Shown here: in pieces, positions 11,546-22,585 of the stretch
How positions within the stretch are numbered: the first letter of the stretch is position 1
How the letters are laid out: the number at the start of each line of letters is the position of its first letter
Assembly: GCF_040958095.1 (NCBI RefSeq)
Contig: NC_091227.1
Span: 16,796,932 to 16,860,931, forward strand
Length of the DNA: 64,000 nt
Direction of reading: 5' to 3'
Origin: Procambarus clarkii
Lineage: Eukaryota > Arthropoda > Malacostraca > Decapoda > Cambaridae
The notes under the pieces: generated by a model
The model's input: only the letters and a program-made list of their open reading frames with translations
Databases searched by the model: none
What the model was told of the DNA's origin: nothing
Program-made: the position numbers and the translations under genes

Positions 11546-12670
11546 TATATATATATCTGAATATTGATCGTAGGCTTCATTCTCTCTGTAATCTTTATAA
11601 ATTACTTAGAAATATGAGTAATACAAAATATGAGTAAAACAAAATGGCCAATGAATGGGACCAAAAATTTTAAATATAAAATAGATCTAATTCAAAATTA
11701 ATACAACCCTTTATTATACAACTATTGAGATGGTCCAAAAGTAGTGATCATAAATGCAAAATAATTACCTCAAAACAGATACATGCAAAGTAATATTCTC
11801 TGACTAGAATAATAGTGAATATGGATACAAAAGCTCATTCACCTTGGGCTATAGGTGTCTTGAACACCCGTCTTCTGACATTAGAGGCCATTGCTCTACC
11901 GGGTTGAGTCTTAAAAGAGAAGGTTTCCAGGGCAACTAACCTGCTGCCCACGTGAGACTTGCCAATCTTCGTGGCTACCATTCAAGCACAGAAGGTTGAA
12001 GGATACAACGCCATAAGTCCTATATAAACTGTATACCCTATGACAGTGGCTATAACATTTAATTCACCTTAGGTTATATAGGAGCCTCTATATAATGAAA
12101 CACTACAGTAACGGTAGTGTGGTATGGATACCACACTACCGTAGATACAGAGTGATTAATGATACAAAATTGCACAACCCACTTACTGAACAAAGTCAAT
12201 ATAGAACCTTGGAGTGAGCGTTACTATTGATGAAGAGTAACGTGCACAAAGCCATGCCCGGTTGTCATCAGCAAACCCAACGTGAGACTGGCTTTCCCAG
12301 CAACGTAATTTGGAGCGTGAAGCCTCCACGAAACGTTTCCACCTCTGTGTAAGACGTCATAGTCAGCCTTCGCCAGGAACACACCTAGACTCGTGGCTGA
12401 TGTCTAAGTAAAATATGACGGAGACAATCTGGTGAAGAACGCTGATAAATTGAGGTTTTCCTTATCGCTATTTTTAAGAAATAAGCCCAGTGAAGGAAAA
12501 CCAAAGTGACTACTTTTCGTTTTAATGCAGTAGTATTTAAGATCCTGTAGGACTCTGATGCACTTAAATCAATGTAGTTACAGACATGTAGGCAGATGAG
12601 CAGACACACCGACAGAGAAAATCTGGCAGACATGCGAGCAAGTAGAATAACAGACAACCTAGAAGACAAA
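11546..12670. other. Unassigned sequence, no gene seen
   Basis: AT-rich, unique-looking. It contains a strong hairpin listed separately. A 94-codon reverse frame at 12385-12669 shows no domain. Confidence 0.5.
12111..12142. repeat. 15-bp-arm hairpin with 2-base loop
   Basis: ACGGTAGTGTGGTAT at 12111-12125 and its exact reverse complement at 12128-12142 are separated by GG. No terminator or gene end lies nearby to explain it. Confidence 0.93.
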
Positions 12671-12675
12671 TAAAA

Positions 12676-12732
12676 GCAGGCAAGTAGGCAGGCAGGCAGG
12701 CAGGCAGGCAGGCAGACATGCAGGCAGGCAGT
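12676..12732. repeat. (CAGG)n array
   Basis: About 12 CAGG units with one CATG variant, inside a wider degenerate region (12580-12910) of ACAGACAGGCA-type sequence. Confidence 0.88.
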
Positions 12733-13309
12733 ACAGGCAGCCTTGCTTGATAGAAAAGTAGGAAATCTGGCTGACAGAAAGACAGTCAGGCATACTTAGA
12801 CAGGGAAGAGATCGGGAAGGAGTTATACATGCAAGCGAGGAGACAGACAAGCCAGGCAAACAGAGACAGACAATCATAAACAGACAAGCAGACAGAGAGA
12901 TAGACACTCAAGCAGGCCGATAGAGAAAGAGAAAAGGGGGGTAAAACCCCTCATACCACCCGAGGTCAGCCATAGCAAATCCTTAAATGGGAGGAATCCA
13001 AAACGACTGAAGATTGAAGAAATAAATCGTGGCCTCGGAGAGAGCCTCATTCTGAGTGAATATTGGACTGTGAACAAAGCCTTGTGAGTAAGAGTGACTG
13101 TTTAATGTGAGTGAAATACGAACAGTCATTGGCCGGAGGCGCCCAGAGGATGGTTGCTGGATTGAAGAAGTTTTTCTTTCTCAAGTCACGAGATAATCAA
13201 TGAAGGTTTTATCTAACTCTTGGTTTCTGAAAACGACGTTCAGTTCAAAGAGAACAGAGAACGTTTGGAGAGAAACGTGTCTGTTAGCATAGATATATTC
13301 GTGACAGGA
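12733..13309. other. Unassigned sequence
   Basis: The left third is degenerate CAGA/CAGG-rich sequence. The rest looks unique and no gene is seen. Confidence 0.45.
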
Positions 13310-14050
13310 GGATATACTTAGCTAGAGTCATGCATTCCTAGAAAAGCCCCTCCTGTGAATAGTTATTCACGACAAGATTCATTATTAGACATATTGACTG
13401 TAGGAATTCTTACTAGCTAGACTCATTGATGGTCTTAGATAAGACCAGTCTCTTTGACTAGTAACATCTTAGAAGATCTTACTAGAAGAATCGACCCTTT
13501 CACTGGAGAAAATCTTAATAGCTAGAGCCAATGTAACATCAGATATCAACTATGTTTAGGTAGGACCATTTACTAGATATTGAAGGACTACTTAAATAGA
13601 CTCCTTCACAGAGATAACTAGATGAACGCATTCACTTGAAGGAAGATTTTCTAGATAGATCCTCTCAACTCCTGGACCTGCTAGAGTCTCTTCTTGCTAG
13701 CTGGAGGAACTTACTAAGTACAGCCATTTAAATTGTACCAGGTTTATCAATTTATTGGAGGACACACTAAGCTCTTCAACTCACTAAAGGGCCTTCAGAT
13801 TGGAGAACGATCTAGCAAGCACCATCATTCCCTTGAGAAAAACGTAGTTGGTAGACACGTTCACTGGAGCAGGACCTACTTGGTAGACTCGTTCATTGGA
13901 GGAGGACTTAGTTGGTAGACTTGTTCACTGGAGGAGTACCTTATAGGTAGACATGCAATGACGAATCAACTAGAATTCACTAGAGAATGACTTAATAATT
14001 AGACCTATTCTCTGGAAGATCAATCGTAAAGTCAAATTCATGGGTGGACA
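13310..14050. repeat. Decayed minisatellite, ~32-bp period at its right end
   Basis: Variants of TAGACTCGTTCACTGGAGGA repeat throughout. TAGAC at 13852, 13884 and 13916 gives an exact 32-bp step; further left the units are diverged and spacing is irregular. It lies directly next to the younger 33-bp array. Confidence 0.65.
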
Positions 14051-14083
14051 ATGTTTGATAGATCCATTCACAAGAAATGGACG

Positions 14084-14490
14084 TCTGCCACACCAACACG
14101 AGGGGCAGTGACAGCGTCTACCACACCAACACGAGGGGCAGTGACAGCGTCTGCCACACCAACACGAGGGGCAGTGACAGCGTCTACCACACCAACACGA
14201 GGGGCAGTGACAGCGTCTGCCACACCAACACGAGGGGCAGTGACAGCGTCTGCCACACCAACACGAGGGGCAGTGACAGCGTCTGCCACACCAACACGAG
14301 GGGCAGTGACAGCGTCTACCACACCAACACGAGGGGCAGTGACAGCGTCTACCACACCAACACGAGGGGCAGTGACAGCGTCTACCACACCAACACGAGG
14401 GGCAGTGACAGCGTCTGCCACACCAACACGGGGGGCACTGACAGCGTCTACCACACCAACACGAGGGGCAGTGACAGCGTCTGCCACATG
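14084..14490. repeat. 33-bp minisatellite, about 12 copies
   Basis: The unit contains CACCAACACGAGGGGCAGTG and ACAGCGTCT, with a main G/A variant (CTGCCAC or CTACCAC). The 11-codon period keeps at least two forward and two reverse frames open. One reverse frame is a Cys-rich repeat that could be mistaken for a Cys-rich secreted peptide. Confidence 0.95.
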
Positions 14491-14811
14491 CCCAACTTCC
14501 TGAACTTTCACCATTCATCGCCCAAAATCTAATCAAAGTTTAATAATGGATCATGTGATAGATGGGTGCTTGACCAGAGATCAGGGTCCGGACGTGGGAG
14601 GGAAGGAAGGGGAAGAAAGGGGGTGGGACAGGATAAAAAAATGGGAGAGGGGGAAGAATGGGGCGAGAGGGAGGAAAATGGGAGGAAGGAGGAAAGGGTT
14701 TGGGTTAATTTTCTCCCCCGATCCCTTCTCTCTAGACAAATATAAGAAAGATATATGGGTGATGATTATTATTGTTGCTGCTCAAATTAATCACATTAAT
14801 GTGACGAATTA
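14491..14811. other. Unassigned, purine-rich in its middle
   Basis: 14580-14700 is GGGA/GAAA-rich on the plus strand. No gene. Confidence 0.5.
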
Positions 14812-14925
14812 ATGAATAAAACAGTAGCAGCCGTGAGCAGGATTCGAACCTGTGCTCTGGGATTTCCCAAACACACGGTCAAGATCAATACACCACGACG
14901 TGCTTAGACACAATGCAACCCAGGA
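14812..14925 (-). mobile_element. tRNA-derived SINE, reverse orientation
   Basis: On the reverse strand an A-box-like CGTCGTGGTGTATTGATC precedes a B-box AGGTTCGAATCCTG (about 14846-14859). The layout resembles the copies near 62255-62400 and 53830-53950. The 3' side (lower coordinates) ends in ATTCATTAATTCGTCACATT. Confidence 0.7.
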
Positions 14926-15930
14926 TTTAACTGAATTCTCGAGGTGGTCCTCAGGCTTCACTCTAAAGGCCAATCAGGGTTTCCTGCAATGCCCCCACCC
15001 ATGGACTCTGACTATGGTGTAGGATCAATGTGGATCAACACTCAGATCTTGACAAAGCACTCGGGAGAGTGCGAAAAACTTGGTGTGAATTCCTTACATA
15101 AATTTCACAATTACACAAGTGTGGATTTTTATACTATGTTATTATGTCTGTGAGAAGACATTATTATTATTATTATTTAATAATTACATTATTAAAATAC
15201 AAAATATAGTTTGCTTTTAATTCTTAATCTATTTTAATTACAAACACCAAATTGAGCTCCAACATAAGAAAGGATTACGTATCATTCAGCTAACACAAAA
15301 CTAATCTCAGAATTCCCAGGAAACAATTAGTTAAAACAATACATTTACTTATGCAACGAAGTTATGTTGTCGAAACGCCTTAGTAATACAGCCTGAGTTC
15401 ACACTACAAAAATCACTACCTCAAGTAAACTGTATATTATAGAGTATACATAGTTTACAAGACCAACACGAACCTGGACAGTTAATATACACAATTGCCA
15501 TGATTACGGGTCATTTCGAACACAGCTGAAGCGCATATCACCTCTTCTTCATTGGGAATGTTTACATTATAAAGTAAACCGCAATAAACACAAATAATAC
15601 CTTGGCGATTCCTCCACTTTTGGATATATTCTAAATGACGCAAATAAATATAATCTTCATTAGCAGAATAAATTAAGGTACTTTTAAATTACCAATCAAA
15701 AGTGTGGCCGTCGAACATGGCCAGGCTGTCGACCTGGGGAAATCATACATTGTTAATATTTAATGTATAACTTTTGCATTTGTTAACATGTAAGGAGGAG
15801 TAGAATATTAGACAATGCCCTGTGTTGCTGGTAGAGTCTGGAGACACTGTGGGCATAGTTTGACTCTCTAATTTGGGCAGAGTCTGGCTCTCTCTATTGT
15901 GGGCAGAGTCTGACTCTCTCTAATGTTGGC

Positions 15931-15932
<2 letters not shown>
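14926..15932. other. SINE flank, then unassigned AT-rich sequence
   Basis: 14926-15060 (CCTCAGGCTTCAC and onward) resembles the flank of the related SINE at 62400-62450 and may belong to the element. 15160-15760 is AT-rich without recognised features. Confidence 0.4.

Positions 15933-16024
<92 letters not shown>
15933..16024. repeat. (AT)46 array
   Basis: Uninterrupted AT dinucleotides. Confidence 0.98.
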
Positions 16025-16027
<3 letters not shown>

Positions 16028-17187
16028 ATATACGTGTCGTGGGCAGGAAATGTGGGTTATATGTGATGATGGGATGCTTGTGTGTGCTGGTATTCAGGAG
16101 GACGAGATCAAAGTATTCACTGTCAAATATTGAGCTCTTTAATATTTATGTGAAATGGTATTTGTCGAGTTCATGTAAACACGCACATATATGAACATTG
16201 CCATGACAGCATATATACACTCCCCCATGAGGACAACATTTTTGCCTTTTCTACATAGATTTTTAATGGTCTCACCAAGCTGATGAGTATTGATGAGTAT
16301 TCTCACCAAGTTTAAGTATTAAAATATTATTAGAAAAACTTAAAATTTATTAAAATATATTTAAATTTAATAAAACATTTGGAATTAAAAAATGAAACAG
16401 AAGATATAATTTGATATTTTAACAATATTTGAAACAATTGTTGTGTACAATTGTCAAGTTGTTTTAAATTGTCGAAAATTAGTACAATTTTCAGAGCTTA
16501 AAATGTATTAATAGTTTGATTCCCCCGTTATGATTTAGCTCTGCCACGCTCGAAAAGTATAATTTTGGGGGTTTATGGAAGTTTTATATATTCATACTTG
16601 ATCCTTTAACTCCTGGAAGATATTGAAAGTAAATTTTCAAAACTTATACGAAATAAAATTTAAAATATTTAAATTTATAAAATATACGTATATGTAAAAA
16701 AATTTGCAAATGAAGGAAAATTCAAATTTCTGCTTTTCAGAACGCAGCATTTCTAGATTTCCTAAATCGATTCTTGTAAATATTATTTACAATACATGAA
16801 TACTGCGCTAATCATTAAGTTAGTGGAGATAAGTGCAAATATAAATCAAATATAATTATTAAACAAATATTTGACTTCTTGAAAATATTTTACCCAGAAA
16901 TTAAGAAGTAGAGGTTTCGTATAGTCATCACATTCATCTTAAAGTTTTTAGAAGGCCTCCCCTTGAGGGATTTTATTATCAGGAAACTGTTTTTGGGATA
17001 CACGGATGTTTTTATCCGTTCAGGTACAGATAAACCTCTAGACCTCTGTTTAGAAGTTTATATATATACATATTAGAGGATTTTTATAAACCTCAGGCTG
17101 TTTGCTTAAATATTTACTTATTTAAATGTTCATTAATTTAGCATTAAAAGACATGAATATTTTTGATGATTATATTCTTCAAACACG

Positions 17188-17196
<9 letters not shown>
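16025..17196. other. AT-rich unassigned sequence
   Basis: Long AT-rich stretch (16300-16900 especially) with many AAATT/AATAT words. No frame over 60 codons and no recognisable repeat. Confidence 0.5.
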
Positions 17197-17270
<74 letters not shown>

Positions 17271-17291
17271 ACACATACACACACACACACA
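17197..17291. repeat. (AC)n array
   Basis: About 47 AC units with two TACAC interruptions near its end, followed by a run of 10 or more G that abuts a SINE head. Confidence 0.97.
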
Positions 17292-17300
17292 GGGGGGGGG

Positions 17301-17475
17301 GGTTGGGTGGCCGAGTGGACAGCGCTTTAGACTCGTGGATCTAGGGACTGGGGTTTGATCCACGTACCCGAGGGAGACAGATGGGTAGAGTCTCCTTAAC
17401 CCTGATGCTCCTGTTGACCTAGCAGTAAATAGGTACCTGGGAGTTAGACAGCTGCTACGGGCTGCTTCCTGGGAG
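17301..17475 (+). mobile_element. tRNA(Leu/Ser)-like SINE with AGGTACCTGGGAGTTAG tail
   Basis: The A-box GGTGGCCGAGTGGACAGCG and B-box GGGTTTGATCCA are correctly ordered. The body contains CACCCTGATGC-like sequence, then AAATAGGTACCTGGGAGTTA and CAGCTGCTACGGGCTGC. The same body follows a different head at 21118-21395 and appears reversed at 23155 and 40620. Confidence 0.85.
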
Positions 17476-17813
17476 GAGGGGGGGATGTTTGTGGAGGGAA
17501 AAAACACACACAAAAAACACAGAAAACGCAAGAAAAATGCACATGCGTCATATTTTCCGAACCTATTCACTTTAAAACACAATCACTTACACAAATTCCA
17601 TTCAGAGTTAAACTAAAGTAAAAAAAAGTAGCAAATACCACAACACATCTTGAAATAAAATGTCCACTTTTCGAAAGGCGAGAATTACGCTCGGATAAGC
17701 CCCAGATATTCGCATAAAATTCGGATACCGCGCACCGGACACAACAACTTGGCACACCGCTTAATTATTTTGGGGATTTTTTGTCATCGAGACCATGATT
17801 GCCGGATGAAAAA

Positions 17814-17824
<11 letters not shown>
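17476..17824. other. Unassigned, A-rich then unique
   Basis: AAAACACACA-rich to 17540, then unique-looking sequence. No gene. Confidence 0.45.
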
Positions 17825-17878
<54 letters not shown>

Positions 17879-17915
17879 GAGTGAGAGAGGAACAGGAAGA
17901 GGTATACGGAATGAT

Positions 17916-17991
<76 letters not shown>
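17825..17991. repeat. (AC)n and (GA)n arrays
   Basis: AC array at 17825-17875 and GA array at 17917-17991, separated by 41 bases of purine-rich sequence. Confidence 0.97.
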
Positions 17992-17994
<3 letters not shown>

Positions 17995-18480
17995 GAGAGA
18001 TAATATGTGAGTAAGGAAGAGCAAGCCAATAGCAACTGGAAATCCAGAAGGTCCCTGTATGTGTGTGCGCAATGTTCTGTCTATTGACAAAGGTTGTGGC
18101 ATAGTCGGGTCCATCTCCTGACCTTGTCGAGCAAGGCCACACCTTCCCACCCTTAAGACACACTCTCATGTATACAGACTTGCGAGGAGGAAGCTCTCAG
18201 GTACGGGCAAGAAGACTTAAGATGTACCGGTTAAAGACGAGAGTACCAGCCACCACACCGCTGGCGTCACCAACACTGTCGCTTCTACCACCACCACCAC
18301 TACCACTACCACCATCACAGCATCTATGATCACCACCAGCATCACCACTGAGAAATTCTCCCCAACACACCCCACAGAAGGCCAATATACCCTCTTTCAC
18401 ATCCCTTAAGCAAAACAATGTTGCAAATACCCCTCATTATACTTTAGAATCACGTCACACGCATACAAGGTCACTACAAG

Positions 18481-18485
<5 letters not shown>
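17992..18485. other. Unassigned with a short ACC-rich stretch
   Basis: CCACCACCACCACTACCACT-like trinucleotides at 18284-18345. No gene seen. Confidence 0.5.

Positions 18486-18561
<76 letters not shown>
18486..18561. repeat. (AC)38 array
   Basis: An uninterrupted AC run ending in GACAGACAG, directly upstream of a truncated LINE copy. Confidence 0.97.
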
Positions 18562-18564
<3 letters not shown>

Positions 18565-18565
<1 letters not shown>

Positions 18566-18940
18566 GACAGAAGACAGAAGAGTAAGGGGGGACATGATCA
18601 CAACCTACAAAATCCTCAGGGGAATCGACCGGGTAAACAAGGATGAACTTTTCAACACTGGTGGGACGCGAACAAGGGGACACAGGTGGAAGCTGAGTAC
18701 CCAAATGAGCCACAGAGACGTTAGAAAGAACTTTTTCAGTGTCAGAGTAGTTAGCAAATGGAATGCATTAGGAAGTGATGTGGTGGAGGCTGACTCCATA
18801 CACAGTTTCAAATGTAGATATGATAGAGCCCAATAGGCTCAGGAATCTGTACACCAGTTGATTGACGGTTGAGAGGCGGGACCAAAGAGCCAGAGCTCAA
18901 CCCCCGCAAGCACAATTAGGTGAGTACAATTAGGTGAGTA
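18565..18940 (+). mobile_element. CR1-type LINE: RT C-terminus and 3' end, 5'-truncated
   Basis: A frame at 18594-18836 encodes 80 residues typical of the end of CR1-like reverse transcriptases: ITTYKILRGIDRV, then TRGHRWKL, then FFSVRVVSKWNAL, ending in a stop. The 3' UTR is AGGCGGGACCAAAGAGCCAG onward, and the terminus is two copies of a 14-mer ACAATTAGGTGAGT. CR1-group LINEs end in short tandem repeats and not poly(A), which fits. The rest of ORF2 is missing upstream, where an AC array starts, so the copy is dead. Confidence 0.88.
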
Positions 18941-18948
18941 CACACACA

Positions 18949-19003
<55 letters not shown>
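18939..19003. repeat. (AC)n array grown from a LINE terminus
   Basis: The array starts within the GTGAGTACACAC end of the LINE copy. One ACTC interruption. Confidence 0.95.
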
Positions 19004-19005
<2 letters not shown>

Positions 19006-19499
19006 GGTCACCACAAGCCCACATAGTATCAACCTTCATATCCCACAGGAGCTGAGAGAGTTTCTAAGAGGTGGTAGTAATCTGTTTAATAACTCATCCA
19101 GTATTAAGTGCCAATTCTAACGTAAACACGACTCACTAAACGGTCTTATTTGACACGCCAGCCAGCCATATTATTTGATACTCGATAATACTTCATACCA
19201 AAACTGTATAGATTACAAACAGATAACAAGATTCTAAATAATAACAATGTATATTGGCTTATGAATGTTCAATAAAGAGAGTTCATTATTCAAATTGATG
19301 TATTAAAACAAGCATGAATTGAGACATCGATCCATGCAGTTTAATAATACAATAGCCGCTAATGACTAGTGCAATTATCAACTTATCTTCTGGATGCTTA
19401 ACTCTATCACACTCAACTGAAATCTAATTAATACATAAATTACATGAAAAATAGCTTTTTGTAATCAGACGCTCATTTGATTATTGACAGAAACCAGAA
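19004..19499. other. Unassigned AT-rich sequence
   Basis: No gene or recognised repeat. Confidence 0.5.
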
Positions 19500-19509
19500 T
19501 ATCCCTTGG

Positions 19510-19695
19510 GTGACAACCCACACACTGTGCTCACAACACGCACTGTGCTCACAACACACAGACACACACTGTGATCACAACATACTGTGCTCACAACCCG
19601 CCCTGTGTGCTCACAATCCCCCTGTGTGCTCACAAGCCTTCCTGTGTGCTCACAAGCCTTCCTGTGTGCTCACAAGCTACACTGTGTGCTCACTA
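19510..19695. repeat. ~20-bp minisatellite
   Basis: CTGTGTGCTCACAAGCCTTC repeats at a 20-bp step on the right (19620-19690). The left half has irregular variants (CACTGTGCTCACAACACA). Confidence 0.85.
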
Positions 19696-19699
19696 ACAA

Positions 19700-20124
19700 C
19701 AACAGACTAACATGGGATACTTGGCCTCTACCTGGGATAAGACAATATGTCGATAATATCGAACCAACACTTACACATTTCAAGAGACATAGTGACCGAC
19801 CTGTCTCTAAGCTCTTGGAATTTGTTGGGCCATAATCATATACATAGTGTCGCAAGTTATGTAAATAATTTGACTGGTGAATGATCTTTCCTCTGAGGTC
19901 TGCGGCAGCAGGCCAGCGGCAGACACAGATCAGTAACTTCCCTAATTAGGCAGACTACATGAATCATTTTTTTAACAGGTGGGTATAGGAGTAGCGGGTC
20001 TGTGGCTCCAGTCAGCAGGCTGAGAGCTTTCCAATTCCTTCGTCGTGGTAAGTCTTAACCACTAGTGATCCCTGGAACACGACCCGACAATTGGTTGATA
20101 ATTACTACTAGGTGAAAAGAGGCG
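19700..20124. other. Unassigned sequence
   Basis: No gene or recognised repeat. Confidence 0.45.
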
Positions 20125-20255
20125 AGTAGTTAAGGATTGGGGCCTGATTCAATCTTCTCTGGGCAGGACTCGAACCCAAACCAAATAGCTTTAGAGGTGG
20201 GAAGGGGGAGAGGTTGTGTGTGTTACCACTGCGCCACCACTGACTGCTGCTACAT
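20125..20255 (-). mobile_element. tRNA-like SINE head, reverse orientation
   Basis: The reverse strand reads TGGTGGCGCAGTGGTAAC (a near-ideal A-box) and then GGGTTCGAGTCCT (B-box), about 60 bases apart. The extra length between boxes argues against an intact tRNA gene. Confidence 0.72.
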
Positions 20256-20640
20256 GATATGTTGTGAGTTTAACTGAAGTATCATTTAAACAATACGAAC
20301 ACAGAGAGGGAAACTCCTCGGTGTGTGAGTATACACTGAAAGTTTACCTTAGTCTTCAATTGTTGTGGCGGCTTTGAGCCCAAAGCCAATCCTTGTACAC
20401 TCTACACAAATGATATATACACGCCAAGAGGTGTACCCCGGTTCTAGGTGTGTATTGAGAGTATACTCTCGTGTTGGAATATGTTCAGGAGTTAAGTATG
20501 CTTGCTGGATATAGTCAGTATGCTATAGAGGTGGCCTTAATAACCCCTCAGAGGCTATCAGGCCTCATGCCTAATATATATATACAAATCTTTTAAACTT
20601 CAAAATGCTTTATTATATATCATTATAAGCTTGTAAAGCT

Positions 20641-20643
<3 letters not shown>
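20256..20643. other. Unassigned sequence
   Basis: No gene or recognised repeat. Confidence 0.45.

Positions 20644-20727
<84 letters not shown>
20644..20727. repeat. (CT)42 array
   Basis: Uninterrupted CT dinucleotides. Confidence 0.98.
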
Positions 20728-20730
<3 letters not shown>

Positions 20731-21117
20731 TCTACATAAAGAAAATATGCAGTCTGAAACTTACGCACTACACTCACTCTTAACTTCCAGCATTCCACTT
20801 AAGTGTTGAACATTCAGAACTTCGCTGAACATTCTTTAATCTTTACCTCACAATGTTTTGATAATTTCCTCAATTCAATTTACGAACTGTTGTTATATTC
20901 TCACACAAAAATATAAATTCACATTATTTTCTTACTTTGGTTATACCTATAATTGTTCCCTATTTTCCCTATTATGAACCTATAATTAGTTGGGTCTCAT
21001 GAAAATATAATTCGTGAGGAAGGCCCTGAGAACAGGAATTATATGTTAGTGGTGTGGAAAATTATATATTTCTGTTATATATTCTTGAATTTGTCGGGAG
21101 CCTCCCCCCCCCCCTAC
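20728..21117. other. Unassigned AT-rich sequence, no gene
   Basis: Nothing recognised. Ends in a C-rich run next to the following SINE. Confidence 0.5.
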
Positions 21118-21395
21118 CCCAAGGCGGTGAGGGCTGAGGGGACAGCGCTTCGGATTCGTAGTCCTGAGGTTCCGGGTTCGATTTTCGGTGCAGGCGGAAA
21201 CCAATTGGCAGAGTTTCTTTCACCCTGATGCCCCTGATGCCCCTGTTACCTGGCAATAAATAGGTACCTGGGAGTTAGACAGCTGCTACGGGCTGCTTCC
21301 TGGAGGGGTGTAACAAAAATGAGGCCCTGGTTGAGGACCGGGCCGCGTGGACGCTTAGCCCCGAAATCATCTTAAGATAACCTCAAGATAACCTC
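21118..21395 (+). mobile_element. tRNA-derived SINE, long copy with complete 3' end
   Basis: A-box-like GGCGGTGAGGGCTGAGGGGACAGC is followed by the B-box GGGTTCGATTTTC, CACCCTGATGCCCCTG (twice), AATAGGTACCTGGGAGTTAG and GACCGGGCCGCGTGGACG. The end is two AAGATAACCTC units. A fragment of the same tail is at 56485-56580. Confidence 0.85.
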
Positions 21396-21404
21396 ACACT
21401 CCCC

Positions 21405-21560
21405 AAACCATAAACGGACCCTACACAGGATACAATACAATACATGCTTAACTCCCGGGTACCTATTTAATAGGTGAACAGAGTCATCAGGTGAAAGGAT
21501 AAGTACTCAACCGTTTCTGTCCTAACCCGGAGATTCAACTCGGGGTTCCTATCGGTTGCG
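21405..21560 (-). mobile_element. SINE fragment, reverse orientation
   Basis: On the reverse strand a B-box-like GAGTTGAATCTCC is followed by CACCTGATGACTCTG and AATAGGTACCCGGGAGTTAA, the same body order as 21118-21395, diverged. It lies tail-to-tail with that copy. Confidence 0.65.
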
Positions 21561-21589
21561 AGTCTTGAACAAGTATATTCTCGTTGCAC

Positions 21590-21770
21590 ACAGAGATCAC
21601 ACTAACGTGACGTATGAAATGAACAAATCCACAAGGGCCGTGACGAGGATTCGAACCTGCGCCCGGGAACATCCCAGACACTCAGTAGCTCAGTCGATTA
21701 AGGCAGCGTCTGGGATGCTCCCGGACGCAGGTTCGAATCCTCGTCACGGCCCTTGTGGATTTGTTCACAT
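21590..21770. mobile_element. Fold-back tRNA-derived SINE, 58-bp arms
   Basis: Arms 21622-21679 and 21708-21765 are reverse complements at 56 of 58 positions, around a 28-base loop (CAGTAGCTCAGTCGATTAAG). The loop and right arm form a tRNA-like unit with A-box TAGCTCAGTCGATTAAGGC and B-box GGTTCGAATCCT; the left arm repeats the B-box half inverted. The related single-orientation copy is at 27940-28063. Confidence 0.9.
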
Positions 21771-21954
21771 TCCCGTTGTTTTGGATCAATAAGCTTAAAA
21801 TGTCTGGCTATATTTCAAGCCGGTTAAGAGTGTGTTCTCCTCCACTACTTTAAAAGCTTTGTTAAAAGTGTGTATAGCAGTATGTTAGACGCTGTTTACT
21901 GTACGTCATTATAAAGGGGTGAGTGGAGGTCGCGTATCTTGACTACTGCTGCCA

Positions 21955-22200
21955 CCATATCACCTCTACTATCACCACCAGCAATACTAGCACCACTACT
22001 ACCACCACCACTACCACCACTATCACCACCACTACCACCACCACCACTACCACCACCACTACCTCCACCACCACCACCACTACCACCACTACCACCACCA
22101 CTACCACTACCACCACCACCACCACCACAAATCACCACCACCACTACCACTACTAGCACCACCACTCCCACCACCACCACCACCACAAATCACCATCATC
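21955..22200. repeat. (ACC)n trinucleotide region
   Basis: CAC/ACC trinucleotides with TAT, TAC and TCC interruptions. It produces long Thr, Pro, Val and Gly frames on both strands, none convincing as genes. Confidence 0.93.
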
Positions 22201-22259
22201 AACCAAAAAAAGGCACATTGTTGTGCGTACTTCCCCAACACCCCCACGCCTTATAGGAA

Positions 22260-22345
22260 GGGGGGGGTGGAAAGGAGGGGGGGAGGGTGTCCAGGAGGGG
22301 GGGAGGGTGTCCAGGAGGGGGGGTGGGTGTCCAGGAGGGGGGGTG
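22260..22345. repeat. G-rich ~21-bp tandem repeat, about 4 copies
   Basis: GTGTCCAGGAGGGGGGGAGG-like units. Repeated runs of five or more G on the plus strand give quadruplex-forming potential. Pyrimidine-rich sequence follows to 22500. Confidence 0.8.
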
Positions 22346-22535
22346 GAAGAGAGAGGGGGAATGGATTGTTGCTGTAGGAACTGGTTTTCATGTCCCCCCT
22401 ACCCCCTTCCTCCCCCCCTCACTCATCCTTCCCTCTCACTCTCCCTTCCCCCTTCTCTCTCCCTTCCCATAATCCTCCCTTCCTCCCATCCCTCCACTCG
22501 TCAAGGTTAAGCAAAGCTTCAACAAGGAAGTGGGT

Positions 22536-22538
<3 letters not shown>

Positions 22539-22579
<41 letters not shown>
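22539..22579. repeat. (GA)20 array
   Basis: Uninterrupted GA dinucleotides in an otherwise purine-rich stretch. Confidence 0.97.

Positions 22580-22585
<6 letters not shown>

Noticed and set aside
13970..14536. Cys-rich repeat protein (RRCHCPSCWCG-type) that looks like a secreted Cys-rich or toxin-like peptide
   Set aside because: It is the 33-bp minisatellite read on the reverse strand. Sister frames are equally open, there is no signal peptide, and the repeats are identical at the DNA level.
21590..21770. A functional tRNA gene
   Set aside because: A- and B-boxes are present, but the anticodon arm does not form a normal 7-base loop and an inverted copy overlaps it. The other tRNA-like heads (9303, 11441, 20125, 36580, 39538) likewise lack a convincing cloverleaf.
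22260..22345. G-quadruplex regulatory element
   Set aside because: G-runs could fold, but nothing here ties them to a gene or origin. The tandem array is enough explanation.
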